Source: Psychrobacillus psychrodurans
GTDB lineage: Bacteria; Bacillota; Bacilli; Bacillales_A; Planococcaceae
Assembly: GCF_027563345.1 (NCBI RefSeq)
Contig: NZ_JAMKBK010000001.1
Length of the DNA stretch: 64,000 bases
Reading direction: 5' to 3' (one strand)
Shown here: piece by piece, positions 52,167 through 60,722 of the stretch
Position numbering within the stretch: position 1 is the stretch's first letter
Layout: each line of letters begins with the position of its first letter
The notes under the pieces: model-generated
The model's database searches: none
What the model saw: the letters and a program-made list of their open reading frames with translations, nothing else
Told to the model about the DNA's origin: nothing
Translations under genes and position numbers: made by a program

Positions 52167-53516
52167 CTATTTTTCTTTTTGCATAAAAAGCGTCACGACT
52201 GTGCCTTGGTTTTCTTTACTACTTAGTTCAATACGTGCACCGAGTGCATCTGCAATATCTTTTGCCATAGTTAAACCGAGGCCGGAACCACCTTGCTTCC
52301 TGCTTCTTGCTTGATCAACTCGGTAAAATCGATCAAAAACTTTCGGTAGATCCTCTTTAGGTATGCCAATTCCTCTATCCTTGATTTGGATAGTGGTCTC
52401 TTTTTCTGTCTGTCCAACGTGAATAGTAATTGGTCCATCACTATACTTACGCGCATTATCTAAAAAGATGAAGAGTAATTGCTTCAGCTTTTGAATGTCA
52501 GCATAACCAATTATCTTCTTGCCCCCTTCGACAAATAAATCGCGGTGATAAGTTGTTTGAAAGGTGTTCGCTATTTCCTGGACAAGCTGGCGAATGTTAA
52601 TCTGCTCCATTTGGAGAATCCATTTTTCCTGTCTTGCAATGGACAATAGCTGCTCTGTCATTTCTCGCATTCGAATAGCCTCAGAGTGGATGGCATCAAT
52701 GGATTCCTCAAATAAGTCTGGCCGATCTAAACCTCGTCGCTTCATTAAATCTGCATAATTTTCAATAATTGTTAAAGGAGTTCGAAACTCATGTGATGCA
52801 TTGGAGACAAATTGTTCCTGCTTTTCATAGTTTTTTTGAAGCAGCGATATCATATGATTGAACGTTTCGCCCATTTCTACCAGTTCTCCCTCGGTAGTAT
52901 CCTTTAGCTCTAATTGTTTAAATTGACCGTTTTTTTGTATATCTTTCATTGTATTAATCATTGTACGAATTGGTTGGATGATTAAATTGCTTAGAATTCG
53001 ACTAGAAATTAGGGTTGGTAAGATTGCAATTAAAGTTACAAATATTAAAACGATTCCTAATAAATGAATCATATCGTTAGTAGGTTCAATACTAGTGGTC
53101 ATCTGTAAATTCACAACAGATCCGTCAAGCCACACCATGGGGAATGATACAAAAACATATGATGTTCCCTCATATGTTAACAACTCACTAAACTCTCCGT
53201 TGTAAAAGTTATTGTCCCGTGAACTTAGTTTTCCCTCAGATAGGGAGGTGATTTTATTGTCAGTAGTTAAGTCCTCTTTCAATAATTGAATCATGCCGTC
53301 CACCGGTACGTTAGCACGTAATAATTCACTTGGCGCTATACTGTCAGCTGCTTTTTTGATATCGGTGACGACCTTTTCGACCTCAGCTTGTGTACGCTCT
53401 AGTTCATTTTCTTTCATTAAATGACTAAATACAAAATAGATAGAAGTATTCATGATTATCAACAACACTATAAATAATACCGACGTATATAGATTTATTT
53501 TATTGCGTAGCTTCAT
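52167..53516 (-). CDS. sensor histidine kinase (YkoH/ArlS-like)
   Basis: Membrane kinase of 449 residues. TM1 at about 10-32, an extracytoplasmic domain (about 33-145), TM2 at about 150-175, HAMP (about 175-230), phospho-acceptor His in NASHEFRTPLT near 240, and ATPase motifs LLFIFLDNARKYS (N box), DRGIGIPKEDLPKVFDRFYR (G1/F) and GGSGLGLTMAKDIA (G2). Its ATG overlaps the stop of the response-regulator gene by four bases (ATGA), which indicates translational coupling. Signal unknown, probably at the envelope. Confidence 0.94.
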   Translation of the reverse strand: MKLRNKINLYTSVLFIVLLIIMNTSIYFVFSHLMKENELERTQAEVEKVVTDIKKAADSIAPSELLRANVPVDGMIQLLKEDLTTDNKITSLSEGKLSSRDNNFYNGEFSELLTYEGTSYVFVSFPMVWLDGSVVNLQMTTSIEPTNDMIHLLGIVLIFVTLIAILPTLISSRILSNLIIQPIRTMINTMKDIQKNGQFKQLELKDTTEGELVEMGETFNHMISLLQKNYEKQEQFVSNASHEFRTPLTIIENYADLMKRRGLDRPDLFEESIDAIHSEAIRMREMTEQLLSIARQEKWILQMEQINIRQLVQEIANTFQTTYHRDLFVEGGKKIIGYADIQKLKQLLFIFLDNARKYSDGPITIHVGQTEKETTIQIKDRGIGIPKEDLPKVFDRFYRVDQARSRKQGGSGLGLTMAKDIADALGARIELSSKENQGTVVTLFMQKEK

Positions 53517-54214
53517 GTGGCATCCTTCAGGACATATCCTACGCCTCTCACTGTATGTATGAGTGCAGTCTCATGATTTGCATCGATTTTTTTACGGAGG
53601 TATCTGATATATACATCGACGATCTTTGTATCCCCATAGTAGTCGTAGCCCCATACCGATTCAAGAATCTGTCCACGATCCAATACTTGTCGTTTGTTTT
53701 TCAGTAAATATAAAAGCAAATCATATTCCTTTGGAGTCAAACTGACTTCTAAATCACTTCTAAAAACATCTCTTGTTTTTTCATTAATTCGTAAGTCACT
53801 AAACTGAATCCACTCGTCATCTATTGGACTTGTAGGAATAGTGATTTGGCTCATTCTTAGCACTGCGCGAATTCTAGCAAGCAATTCTTCCATTCTGAAA
53901 GGCTTTGTTATGTAATCACTGGCGCCAAGGTCGAGACCAGATACTTTGTCTTCAATAGAATCCTTGGCAGTCAATAAGATAATTGGAACCACAGAACTTT
54001 TTCCTCGAATGCGTCGTAGTAATTCAATTCCACTCATACCTGGAAGCATTATATCTAGTAAGATCAAATCCCATTTTTGTGAAAGGAACATGTCAAAAGC
54101 CTCAATCCCATCCAAAGCCTTGCCGGTTTCGTAGCCTTCATAGTCCAATTCAATTTCAAGTAGCCTTACTATTTTTTCTTCATCTTCTACGATTAAAATC
54201 GATTCCTTAGACAA
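53513..54214 (-). CDS. OmpR/PhoB-family response regulator (YkoG-like)
   Basis: 233 residues. Receiver domain with acidic pair (ILIVEDEEKIV), phospho-Asp in LILLDIMLPGMSGIELL near 52, Thr in ILLTAKDS and Lys in YITKPF. The C-terminal winged helix has LTPKEYDLLLYLLKNKRQVL and the end RGVGYVLKDAT. The start is TTG 54214, eight bases after AAAGGTG. The frame continues upstream to 54352 with an unlikely hydrophobic lead and is rejected. First gene of the regulator-kinase-PepSY operon. Confidence 0.93.
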   Translation of the reverse strand: MSKESILIVEDEEKIVRLLEIELDYEGYETGKALDGIEAFDMFLSQKWDLILLDIMLPGMSGIELLRRIRGKSSVVPIILLTAKDSIEDKVSGLDLGASDYITKPFRMEELLARIRAVLRMSQITIPTSPIDDEWIQFSDLRINEKTRDVFRSDLEVSLTPKEYDLLLYLLKNKRQVLDRGQILESVWGYDYYGDTKIVDVYIRYLRKKIDANHETALIHTVRGVGYVLKDAT

Positions 54215-54500
54215 GTTATTCACACCTTTCAAATCCATTAGTGGCTCTATTATATCAATAATTAATAACCCATGGAGTAAGAGAAGGGTTTGGTTTAAAG
54301 AGGAATCTGAAAAAAATAATATTATTTTAGAGGAAATAGGGTAAACCAACAATAATAATTTATACTTGAAAAGTTTGAATAGCCTTTCATTTTACATCGA
54401 TTATTCTATTTGGTAATATGCGATTGAGTCGTCTGTCGTCAGACATCAATCAACCCGGATATTAAAAGTAGTGTTAACTACTGTATAGAAAGAAGGAACA

Positions 54501-55712
54501 ATGATGAATGTGTTATGGGGAATCTGCGGTATTCTAGTCGTTTTAGGTATTGCTTTTCTTTTCTCAAGTGCCAAAAAATCGATTAAATTAAGAACAATCC
54601 TAGCGGGGTTGACGATACAGATCTTATTTGCTTTTGTGGTGCTGAAGTGGGAAACAGGACGTGAAGTTCTAGTTAAGTTTTCGAATGGAGTACAAAACTT
54701 AATCTCCTACGCAAACGAAGGAATTTCTTTCCTATTTGCACCCTTAGTGGCAAATCAATCTGGGGTAGTTTTTGCTTTTCAAGTGTTGACAATTATCATT
54801 TTCTTCTCTTCACTTATTTCTATTCTATATTATTTAGGAGTTATGCAGTTCTTTATTAAAATTATTGGAGGAGTTCTTTCTAAAATTCTTGGAACTTCAA
54901 AAGCGGAATCCATTTCTGCTGCAGCTAATATTTTTGTGGGACAAACAGAAGCTCCACTAGTTATTCGACCTTTTATAGCAAAAATGACTAAATCTGAACT
55001 TTTCGCTGTTATGACCGGAGGATTGGCGTCTGTAGCAGGTTCTGTGCTTGTAGGGTATGCATTATTAGGCGTTCCGCTAGAATACTTGTTAGCTGCTAGC
55101 TTTATGGCAGCACCAGCAGGCTTGATCTTAGCAAAAATAATGATTCCTGAAACAGAAGAGGTAGATGAAACTGATTTTGTCATGGAAAAGGATGAAAGTT
55201 CAGCAAACGTTGTTGATGCAGCTGCAAAAGGAGCTAGCGAAGGGCTGCAGCTTGCATTGAACGTTGGTGCGATGCTGTTAGCCTTCATCGGAATTATTGC
55301 GTTGCTTAATGGTTTACTTGGAGGTATAGGTGGGTTGTTCGGATACGGTGATCTCTCACTTGAAGGTGTTTTAGGATTTGTTTTCTCTCCATTAGCATTT
55401 GCAATTGGTATTCCATGGGCAGAAGCAGTACAAGCAGGTTCATATATCGGGCAAAAACTTGTATTGAATGAATTCGTTGCTTATTCTTCATTTGCACCTG
55501 AAATTGCAAATTTATCGCCTAAAACTGTCATTGTGGTTAGTTTTGCGTTATGTGGATTTGCCAATTTAAGCTCTATGGCTATTTTACTTGGAGGTCTTGG
55601 TTCAATGGCACCGAGTCGTCGTTCAGATATTGCTCGTTTAGGTTTTCGAGCTGTAGCAGCAGGGGCGTTAGCTTCACTTTTAAGTGCATCTATTGCAGGT
55701 ATGTTCATTTAA
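54501..55712 (+). CDS. nupC: concentrative nucleoside transporter (NupC family)
   Basis: Proton- or sodium-driven nucleoside importer of 403 residues with 8-10 membrane segments. Family motifs: IFVGQTEAPLVIRPFIAKMT near 147-166 (nucleoside site), VAGSVLVGYALLGVP, EGLQLALNVGAMLLAFIGII and the C-terminal LCGFANLSSMAILLGGLGSM. The start is ATG 54501 or 54504 behind AGAAGGA. The 54423-54452 leader has a GATTGA...TCAATC hairpin without T-run; I saw no purine riboswitch core. Bacillus has several paralogues, so the nupC symbol is a family name here. Confidence 0.9.
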   Translation: MMNVLWGICGILVVLGIAFLFSSAKKSIKLRTILAGLTIQILFAFVVLKWETGREVLVKFSNGVQNLISYANEGISFLFAPLVANQSGVVFAFQVLTIIIFFSSLISILYYLGVMQFFIKIIGGVLSKILGTSKAESISAAANIFVGQTEAPLVIRPFIAKMTKSELFAVMTGGLASVAGSVLVGYALLGVPLEYLLAASFMAAPAGLILAKIMIPETEEVDETDFVMEKDESSANVVDAAAKGASEGLQLALNVGAMLLAFIGIIALLNGLLGGIGGLFGYGDLSLEGVLGFVFSPLAFAIGIPWAEAVQAGSYIGQKLVLNEFVAYSSFAPEIANLSPKTVIVVSFALCGFANLSSMAILLGGLGSMAPSRRSDIARLGFRAVAAGALASLLSASIAGMFI

Positions 55713-55737
55713 ATTTAAATATAATATAGTGAGAGTA

Positions 55738-55773
55738 AACCCCATCCATTTCGATTGGATGGGGTTTTATTTT
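55738..55773 (+). terminator. terminator of the nucleoside transporter gene
   Basis: AACCCCATCC, loop ATTTCGATT, GGATGGGGTT, then TTATTTT. Confidence 0.92.
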
Positions 55774-55800
55774 AAGAGATTGGAAATATATAAATATGTG

Positions 55801-55955
55801 GATTCGTAGAGCTTTAAAGAACGAATAATCCTGTGATTTTCGTTTCATGTAAAGGCTTTCCACGTGCGATGCCGAGCTTCCTCGTAGTAGCTACCTGAGG
55901 AGTCTCGACTTTCTCGCTTATCCCACAGGAGTCTCCACATTCCTCTTCCATCAAC
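55801..55955 (-). repeat. interspersed intergenic repeat, copy H (inverted)
   Basis: Read on the minus strand it starts GTTGATGGAAGAGGAATGTG, continues with GGAGACTCCTGTGGGATAAG and CACGTGGAAAGCC, and ends near CTTTAAAGCTC. It abuts copy I head-to-head. Confidence 0.75.
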
Positions 55956-56106
55956 TTGATTGGAGCCGCAGGGCGGCGACTCAAGTGGGAACAGCGCGAG
56001 CTGAAGACCCTGGACGAAGCGAAGGAAACGGCTGAAGCCGTGCCCACGGAAAGCGTCCGTCCTTCGCTGTAATTAACGGCATATCCATATTTCTGTTCTT
56101 AAAGTA
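55956..56106 (+). repeat. interspersed intergenic repeat, copy I
   Basis: TTGATTGGAGCCGCAGGGCG head, GAGCTGAAGACCCTGGACG, GTGCCCACGGAAAGCGTCCG and the TTCTGTTCTTAAAG tail. With copy H it makes an imperfect palindrome of about 300 bp that fills the 55774-56239 gap between nupC and the P450 gene. Confidence 0.87.
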
Positions 56107-56239
56107 CCAGGCGTCTTTTCCCGGTTTTTCTTATTTGACTGCTTTTTGAATTGCTTGTTTTCTACTATTTGTTTTACCAAGTTTCAATAAGATGCAATAG
56201 GGAAAAGATGATAAGGAAAGTTTTAGTAGGAAAGGGTGT

Positions 56240-57499
56240 ATGAGCATGACTAATAATATTCCTCGTGAAGAAGGGCTAGATCACAGTCTGAGTTTGTTAA
56301 GAGAAGGATATATGTACATTCCAAATAGAAAGAAAAGCTTCGCCTCTAACATATTTGAAACTCGCTTATTAGGGCAGAGTGCAATCTGTATGAGTGGAGA
56401 AAAAGCAGCAGAATTGTTTTATGATGAAAAGAAATTTATGCGAAAAGGGGTAGCTCCTAAACGTTTGCAAAAGACATTATTTGGAGAGGAAGGGGTCCAA
56501 ACATTAGATGATGAGGCACATCGCCATCGTAAGTCGATGTTTATGTCGTTGATGACGAAGAGTCGCCTACAAGTTTTACATGAAATTACGAAAATGCAAT
56601 GGCAAATTGCTGCAATGAAGTGGGAGCAGATGGAACAGATCGTTTTGTATGATGAAGCAAAAGAAATCATGTGTAGAATCGCATGTGAATGGAGTGGAGT
56701 TCCGGTTAAGGAGGAGGAACTAAAAGAAAAAGCGGAGCAGTTGGCCGCCTTATTTGAATCACCAACCGCCCTTGGTCCACAGCATTGGAAAGGGAGGTAT
56801 GCCCGTAAGCAGTTGGAACAATGGGTAGTAGGTTTAGTTAATCAAGTTCGAGAGGAGCATCTTACTCCACCAGAAGGTACTGCGCTACGAGAAATCTCAT
56901 TGCACAAAGATTTGGAAGGGAAATGGCTAGAGGAAAAAGTAGCAGCTGTTGAAGTTGTAAATATTTTAAGACCAATTGTTGCAATTGCTATTTATGTTAA
57001 TTTTACTGCACTCTCAATTCACCATTACCCTGAGCAAAAAGCAAAGCTAGAGACGGCAGATGCGAAGTATTTTCAAATGTTTGTTCAAGAAGTGAGACGG
57101 TTTTATCCTTTCTTTCCAATGGCAGCAGCAAAAGTAAGGAAAAATTTTACTTGGGAAGGTTATTCTTTTAAGGAAGGGACGTTAACGCTACTTGATTTGT
57201 ATGGAACAAATCATGATGCAGAGTTGTGGGATAACCCAGATATATTTAATCCAGATAGGTTTACCGGATGGGATAAAAGCCCTTTCGATTTTATACCTCA
57301 AGGTGGAGGAGATTATATGATGGGACACCGTTGTGCGGGAGAATTTGTGACCATTGAAATAATGGAAGTATCGCTCAATTTTTTAGTTAATCATTTAGCT
57401 TATCAGCTTCCGGAACAAGATTTGAGCTATAGCTTGGTTAGTATGCCAAGTATCCCCCGTAGCGGAATAGTTCTAAAGAATATCCAAAGAATAATGTGA
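56240..57499 (+). CDS. cypC: CYP152-family cytochrome P450 (fatty-acid peroxygenase)
   Basis: Haem enzyme of 419 residues, soluble, that uses hydrogen peroxide to hydroxylate fatty acids. It matches B. subtilis CYP152A1 (YbdT/CypC) in length and in landmarks: GYMYIPNRKKSFASNIFETR then LLGQSAICMSG near the N-terminus, the acid-pair ILRPIVAIAIY with Arg244-Pro245 that binds the substrate carboxylate, FVQEVRRFYPFFP (ExxR-type helix) and the haem loop PQGGGDYMMGHRCAGEF with Cys near 365. The loop differs from the usual GGG...KGHRCPGE: Pro after Cys is Ala. Start ATG 56240 or 56246 behind AAAGGGTG. Single gene. Confidence 0.94.
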   Translation: MSMTNNIPREEGLDHSLSLLREGYMYIPNRKKSFASNIFETRLLGQSAICMSGEKAAELFYDEKKFMRKGVAPKRLQKTLFGEEGVQTLDDEAHRHRKSMFMSLMTKSRLQVLHEITKMQWQIAAMKWEQMEQIVLYDEAKEIMCRIACEWSGVPVKEEELKEKAEQLAALFESPTALGPQHWKGRYARKQLEQWVVGLVNQVREEHLTPPEGTALREISLHKDLEGKWLEEKVAAVEVVNILRPIVAIAIYVNFTALSIHHYPEQKAKLETADAKYFQMFVQEVRRFYPFFPMAAAKVRKNFTWEGYSFKEGTLTLLDLYGTNHDAELWDNPDIFNPDRFTGWDKSPFDFIPQGGGDYMMGHRCAGEFVTIEIMEVSLNFLVNHLAYQLPEQDLSYSLVSMPSIPRSGIVLKNIQRIM

Positions 57500-57501
57500 T
57501 G

Positions 57502-57543
57502 AAAAAAAGTGAGGCTGGATGTAACGTCAGTTATGACCAGCCT
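57502..57543 (-). terminator. terminator of the small gene at 57574
   Basis: On the minus strand AGGCTGG...CCAGCCT closes an inner TAAC/GTTA stem and is followed by seven T after CAC. Convergent with the P450 gene. Confidence 0.75.
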
Positions 57544-57573
57544 ACCAAAAAGTTAATAATGATTACCACGATG

Positions 57574-57747
57574 CTAGATAATTGGATAATACTGTTCATA
57601 TCTAGGATTATAGAAAAAGGGAGGTCGTACTCCAATTTTTGGTAGCAGAAATGGACTAGAATTGGAGTTATATAATACCTTAACCTGATCCTCTGAATAA
57701 TTGATCAGTATTACTTCTGCTTCTCTATTGGGTACTGAACTTTGCAC
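57574..57747 (-). CDS. 57-residue protein of unknown function
   Basis: A small gene: GTG 57747 is seven bases after AAGGAGG, and the frame runs 57 codons to TAG, followed by a terminator. The product starts MQSSVPNREAEVILINYSED and has an aromatic, proline-rich end (GVRPPFFYNPRYEQYYPII). No signal peptide. Aromatic/proline-rich short proteins are common in spore coats, but this assignment is speculative. Family not recognised. Confidence 0.6.
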   Translation of the reverse strand: MQSSVPNREAEVILINYSEDQVKVLYNSNSSPFLLPKIGVRPPFFYNPRYEQYYPII

Positions 57748-57904
57748 AATGTAGCCTCCTTAGTAGATTACTTCTTACTAATCTATTCTGCGCTACCTGC
57801 AATGGTAACGTCCATCAATCCTCACTTAAGATCATACGTATATATTCACCTTAACTGTAATTGGGACATAAGATAATTGGATTATTACATTTAGGAGGAT
57901 TACT

Positions 57905-58825
57905 ATGTCCCATAAAAACGAAACAAATCAAATCTATCCAATGTATCCTAATTACGGGAAAATCACAAGATATGAAGATGTACCAATTACTGTGCCAGAG
58001 CAACGTCAACTAAGACAACCAGGTGTTGAGGGGTTAATGAATCCGCATCCAATTATTGAAAACCCTAATTATGAAGGAAGTAACAAACTAAAAGGGAAAG
58101 TTGCGCTCATTACAGGTGGTGATAGTGGAATAGGGGCTGCAACCGCTATTGCTTTTGCGAAAGAAGGAGCAAATGTTGCAATTTCTTATTTAGATGAACA
58201 CGAAGATGCAAATCGTACAAAGAAAAGAATAGAAGAACTTGGACAACGTTGTATAATATTACCTGGAGATTTGCGAGAAAAAAAACAGTGTGTTGAGATA
58301 GTAGAATCAACAGTTCAAGAATTTCAGCAGCTTGATATTCTTTGTAATCACGTTGGGATTCAATTTCAGCAGCTGAGTTTACTTGACATTTCTGATGAGC
58401 AATTCGACGATACTTTTAAAGTAAATATCTATTCACATTTTTATACAACGCGTGCAGCGTTACCACACTTAAATCCGGGAAGCACTATTATTAATACCTC
58501 TTCCGTCGTTGCATTTGATGGCAATGAACAACTAATTGATTATACTGCAACAAAAGGTGCTATTATCGGTTTTACACGGGCACTTGCCAATAGTTTAGTT
58601 AGTAAAGGTATTCGGGTAAATGCTATAGCGCCAGGAAGAATATGGACACCACTAATACCTGCAAGTTTTTCAGCGGACGAAGTGACGCAAGCGGGCAATC
58701 CAATGCAACGTCAAGGTCAACCTTTTGAGGTAGCTCCGACGTTTGTGTATCTTGCTTCAGATGATTCACGTTTTGTGACTGGACAGACGCTCCATGTAAA
58801 CGGCGGACAATTTACTTCATCGTAG
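57905..58825 (+). CDS. short-chain dehydrogenase, YdaD/YhdF/YhxC-like
   Basis: 306 residues: an N-terminal extension (about 1-60, with PEQRQLRQPGVEGLMNPHPI) found in the Bacillus YdaD/YhdF/YhxC group, then a classical SDR domain with TGGDSGIG near 71, catalytic Ser in NTSSVVAFDG near 202 and YTATKGA near 217, ending FVTGQTLHVNGGQFTSS. The usual NNAG is NHVG here (near 147), a notable change of a conserved cofactor-side motif. Related genes are general-stress genes in B. subtilis, but I found no clear sigma-B promoter. TAGGAGG precedes the ATG. Confidence 0.9.
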   Translation: MSHKNETNQIYPMYPNYGKITRYEDVPITVPEQRQLRQPGVEGLMNPHPIIENPNYEGSNKLKGKVALITGGDSGIGAATAIAFAKEGANVAISYLDEHEDANRTKKRIEELGQRCIILPGDLREKKQCVEIVESTVQEFQQLDILCNHVGIQFQQLSLLDISDEQFDDTFKVNIYSHFYTTRAALPHLNPGSTIINTSSVVAFDGNEQLIDYTATKGAIIGFTRALANSLVSKGIRVNAIAPGRIWTPLIPASFSADEVTQAGNPMQRQGQPFEVAPTFVYLASDDSRFVTGQTLHVNGGQFTSS

Positions 58826-58842
58826 TGCATATTAATTAAAAA

Positions 58843-58872
58843 GAATCGGGCGAAAAGACGCCCAATCCTTTA
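58843..58872 (+). terminator. weak terminator after the YdaD-like gene
   Basis: GAATCGGGCG, loop AAAAGA, CGCCCAATC, then CTTTAA. Confidence 0.5.
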
Positions 58873-58947
58873 AGGTCAAAACCTAATTCTATTGTATTCG
58901 AAGGCTTTTAGACAGATGTTTTGCTCTATGATTACCGTGTGTTTATT

Positions 58948-58992
58948 AATGATATTGGTTGTGACGGATATCACAACTAATATCATTTTTTT
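58948..58992 (+). terminator. strong second terminator facing the ter genes
   Basis: AATGATATTGGTTGTGA, loop CGGA, then TATCACAACTAATATCATT and a run of T. About 125 bp past the stop of the plus-strand gene; its T-run is on the plus strand. Confidence 0.8.
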
Positions 58993-59024
58993 AGGTAATC
59001 TAATCAAGTTTGTCAATCAATCTC

Positions 59025-59603
59025 TTAACTCAATCCAAATTCAGTAATTAGTGATGCCAGACCGCCTTGGAATCCGCTTCCGATTGCATTGAATTTCCAC
59101 TCATTATTGTGGCGGTATATTTCTCCGACAACCAGTGCAGTTTCTATTGAGAAGTCTTCCCCTAAGTCGTAGCGAACAATCTCTTCATTTGTATCTTCGT
59201 TTACTATTCGTATAAAAGCGTTTGAAACTTGACCGAAGTTTTGTTTTCTTTGTTCTGCATCGTGAATGGTTACAGTAAAAACAACTTTTTGAACAGCGTT
59301 GGGTACAATTGGTAATTTAACTAGAAGCTGCTCGTCATCACCGTCTCCATCTCCAGTACGGTTATCTCCTGTGTGGATGACTGAACCTTCTTCGCTTTGT
59401 AGATTATTATAAAAGATAAAGCTCTTTTCATTAAAGGCTTTTCCATTACCATCTACAATAAAAGCTGAAGCATCTAAATCAAAGTCTTCACCGCCACTAT
59501 ATCTGTTTGTATCCCAGCCCAGTCCAACTAAGACATTTTTTAATCCTGGATTCGTTTTCGTTAAATCAATTTTTTGTCCTTTTGATAGGTTAATAACTGA
59601 CAT
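59025..59603 (-). CDS. TerD-family stress/tellurite-resistance protein
   Basis: Cytoplasmic calcium-binding protein of 192 residues. TerD marks: INLSKGQKIDLTK at the start, VGLGWDTN, EDFDLDASAFIVDGNGK (about 39-55), and the calcium-site stretch GDNRTGDGDGDDEQLLVKLP near 78-97. GEIYRHNNEWKFNAIGSGFQ then GGL near the end. Matches the YceC/YceD/YceE type of B. subtilis. GGGGGGAA precedes the ATG. Last gene of a run of at least five genes read on the minus strand with TelA- and YceG-like partners. Confidence 0.93.
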   Translation of the reverse strand: MSVINLSKGQKIDLTKTNPGLKNVLVGLGWDTNRYSGGEDFDLDASAFIVDGNGKAFNEKSFIFYNNLQSEEGSVIHTGDNRTGDGDGDDEQLLVKLPIVPNAVQKVVFTVTIHDAEQRKQNFGQVSNAFIRIVNEDTNEEIVRYDLGEDFSIETALVVGEIYRHNNEWKFNAIGSGFQGGLASLITEFGLS

Positions 59604-59630
59604 TTTATTTCCCCCTAATCCATTTTTAAA

Positions 59631-60707
59631 TTACTTTCTTTGCCCATCCTCATATTTCTTTTGCAATTCTTCCAAACGAAGACGACCTTGTTCTCTCATT
59701 TTACGATTTTCTTCTTCAATAGCTTTTGTTTCGTTCATCCCGCGCATAATCGTATCCCATGTTTGTTCGATTGTTTCAATTTTAATACTAGGTTGCCCTG
59801 ACATTCTAGCGATATCCACACTTTGCTTGGATATATCATTGGCATTACGAAGTAACATTTCGTTTGTTCTACGATCTAGCTCGCTCATCGATTGTGCAAC
59901 AAGATTTTGTCTTTTAGCCGAAATTGCATTGATAAGTCCTGTTTTAAAAATAGGGATAGTTGTTACAAATGCTGAATTTATCTTACCGATTAACTTTGTG
60001 TTGCCTCGCTGAAGCATTCTGATTTGTGGTGCTGATTGATAGGATACCTGTTTCGCCATTTCAAGATCATAAATACGTTGATCTAGTAGCTCAATCGCAT
60101 TTTGCAATGAATTCAATTCCATCAGTACTAGTTGATCACCATTTTCAGCTTTTTGCTGTAGATTAGGCACGAGTTGTCTTAACTGATTGACCTTCAATTC
60201 ACCAGCTACAATATATTTTTCTAATTCCATAAAGTAGTTGAAGTTTTTGTCGTACAAATCTTCTAATGTAACTGTAGATTTTTTCATCTCAGTTTCATAC
60301 TTTGTTATCTCAACAAATACCTTATCGATTTCGCCACCCATTGTTTGATATTTATTGAATAGCTTTTCGATTAATTTCTCACCTTGTTTAAAGATTTTAC
60401 CGAAGAAAGAGGGTTTTTCAACAAAGTCTTTTTTGTCAAATTTATCCATAATCTTACCGAGCTGTTTTAATAGTTCACTGGATTCTTCCATACTACTGGA
60501 CTTGATCGTGCTTAAAATTTGTCCTGTAAACTTGGAGATTTCATCAGCTGGCTCACGACCAAATTCTAATAGACCAACTTGGTTTTTTGGGTCAATTTTT
60601 GCTACTAGCTGTAATACTTGTGGGTCACGTTTCAGCTGTGCTTTTAAATCGTTACTTTCCTCCATCATTTGTTCTTGCTGTTCAATTTCTAGTTTTTGTA
60701 ATTCCAC
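59631..60707 (-). CDS. TelA/KlaA-family toxic anion resistance protein (YceH-like)
   Basis: 358 residues, soluble, mostly helical with coiled-coil stretches. TelA pattern: KSTVTLEDLYDKNFNYFMEL then EKYIVAGELK, LVLMELNSLQNAIELLDQRI YDLEMA-type region split here at residue 20, and SAPQIRMLQRGN..INSAFVTTIPIFKTGL. Linked to tellurite and other envelope stress resistance; biochemical activity unknown. GTG 60707 follows GGGGAG. It stops 28 bp before terD and follows the YceG-like gene by 15 bp, so the genes form one operon. Confidence 0.92.
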   Translation of the reverse strand: MELQKLEIEQQEQMMEESNDLKAQLKRDPQVLQLVAKIDPKNQVGLLEFGREPADEISKFTGQILSTIKSSSMEESSELLKQLGKIMDKFDKKDFVEKPSFFGKIFKQGEKLIEKLFNKYQTMGGEIDKVFVEITKYETEMKKSTVTLEDLYDKNFNYFMELEKYIVAGELKVNQLRQLVPNLQQKAENGDQLVLMELNSLQNAIELLDQRIYDLEMAKQVSYQSAPQIRMLQRGNTKLIGKINSAFVTTIPIFKTGLINAISAKRQNLVAQSMSELDRRTNEMLLRNANDISKQSVDIARMSGQPSIKIETIEQTWDTIMRGMNETKAIEEENRKMREQGRLRLEELQKKYEDGQRK

Positions 60708-60722
60708 GTTTTCTCCCCATTT

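Noticed and set aside
54215..54352. Upstream start of the response regulator
   Set aside because: The extra 46 residues are hydrophobic and unlike the family; TTG 54214 has a well-spaced ribosome site.
54361..54500. Possible purine riboswitch before the nucleoside transporter
   Set aside because: Only a GATTGA/TCAATC hairpin is seen; conserved riboswitch core bases and a terminator are absent.
54830..55288. 152-codon minus-strand frame
   Set aside because: Antisense shadow of the nucleoside transporter.
55814..56047. 77-codon minus-strand frame
   Set aside because: Spans the repeat copies H and I.
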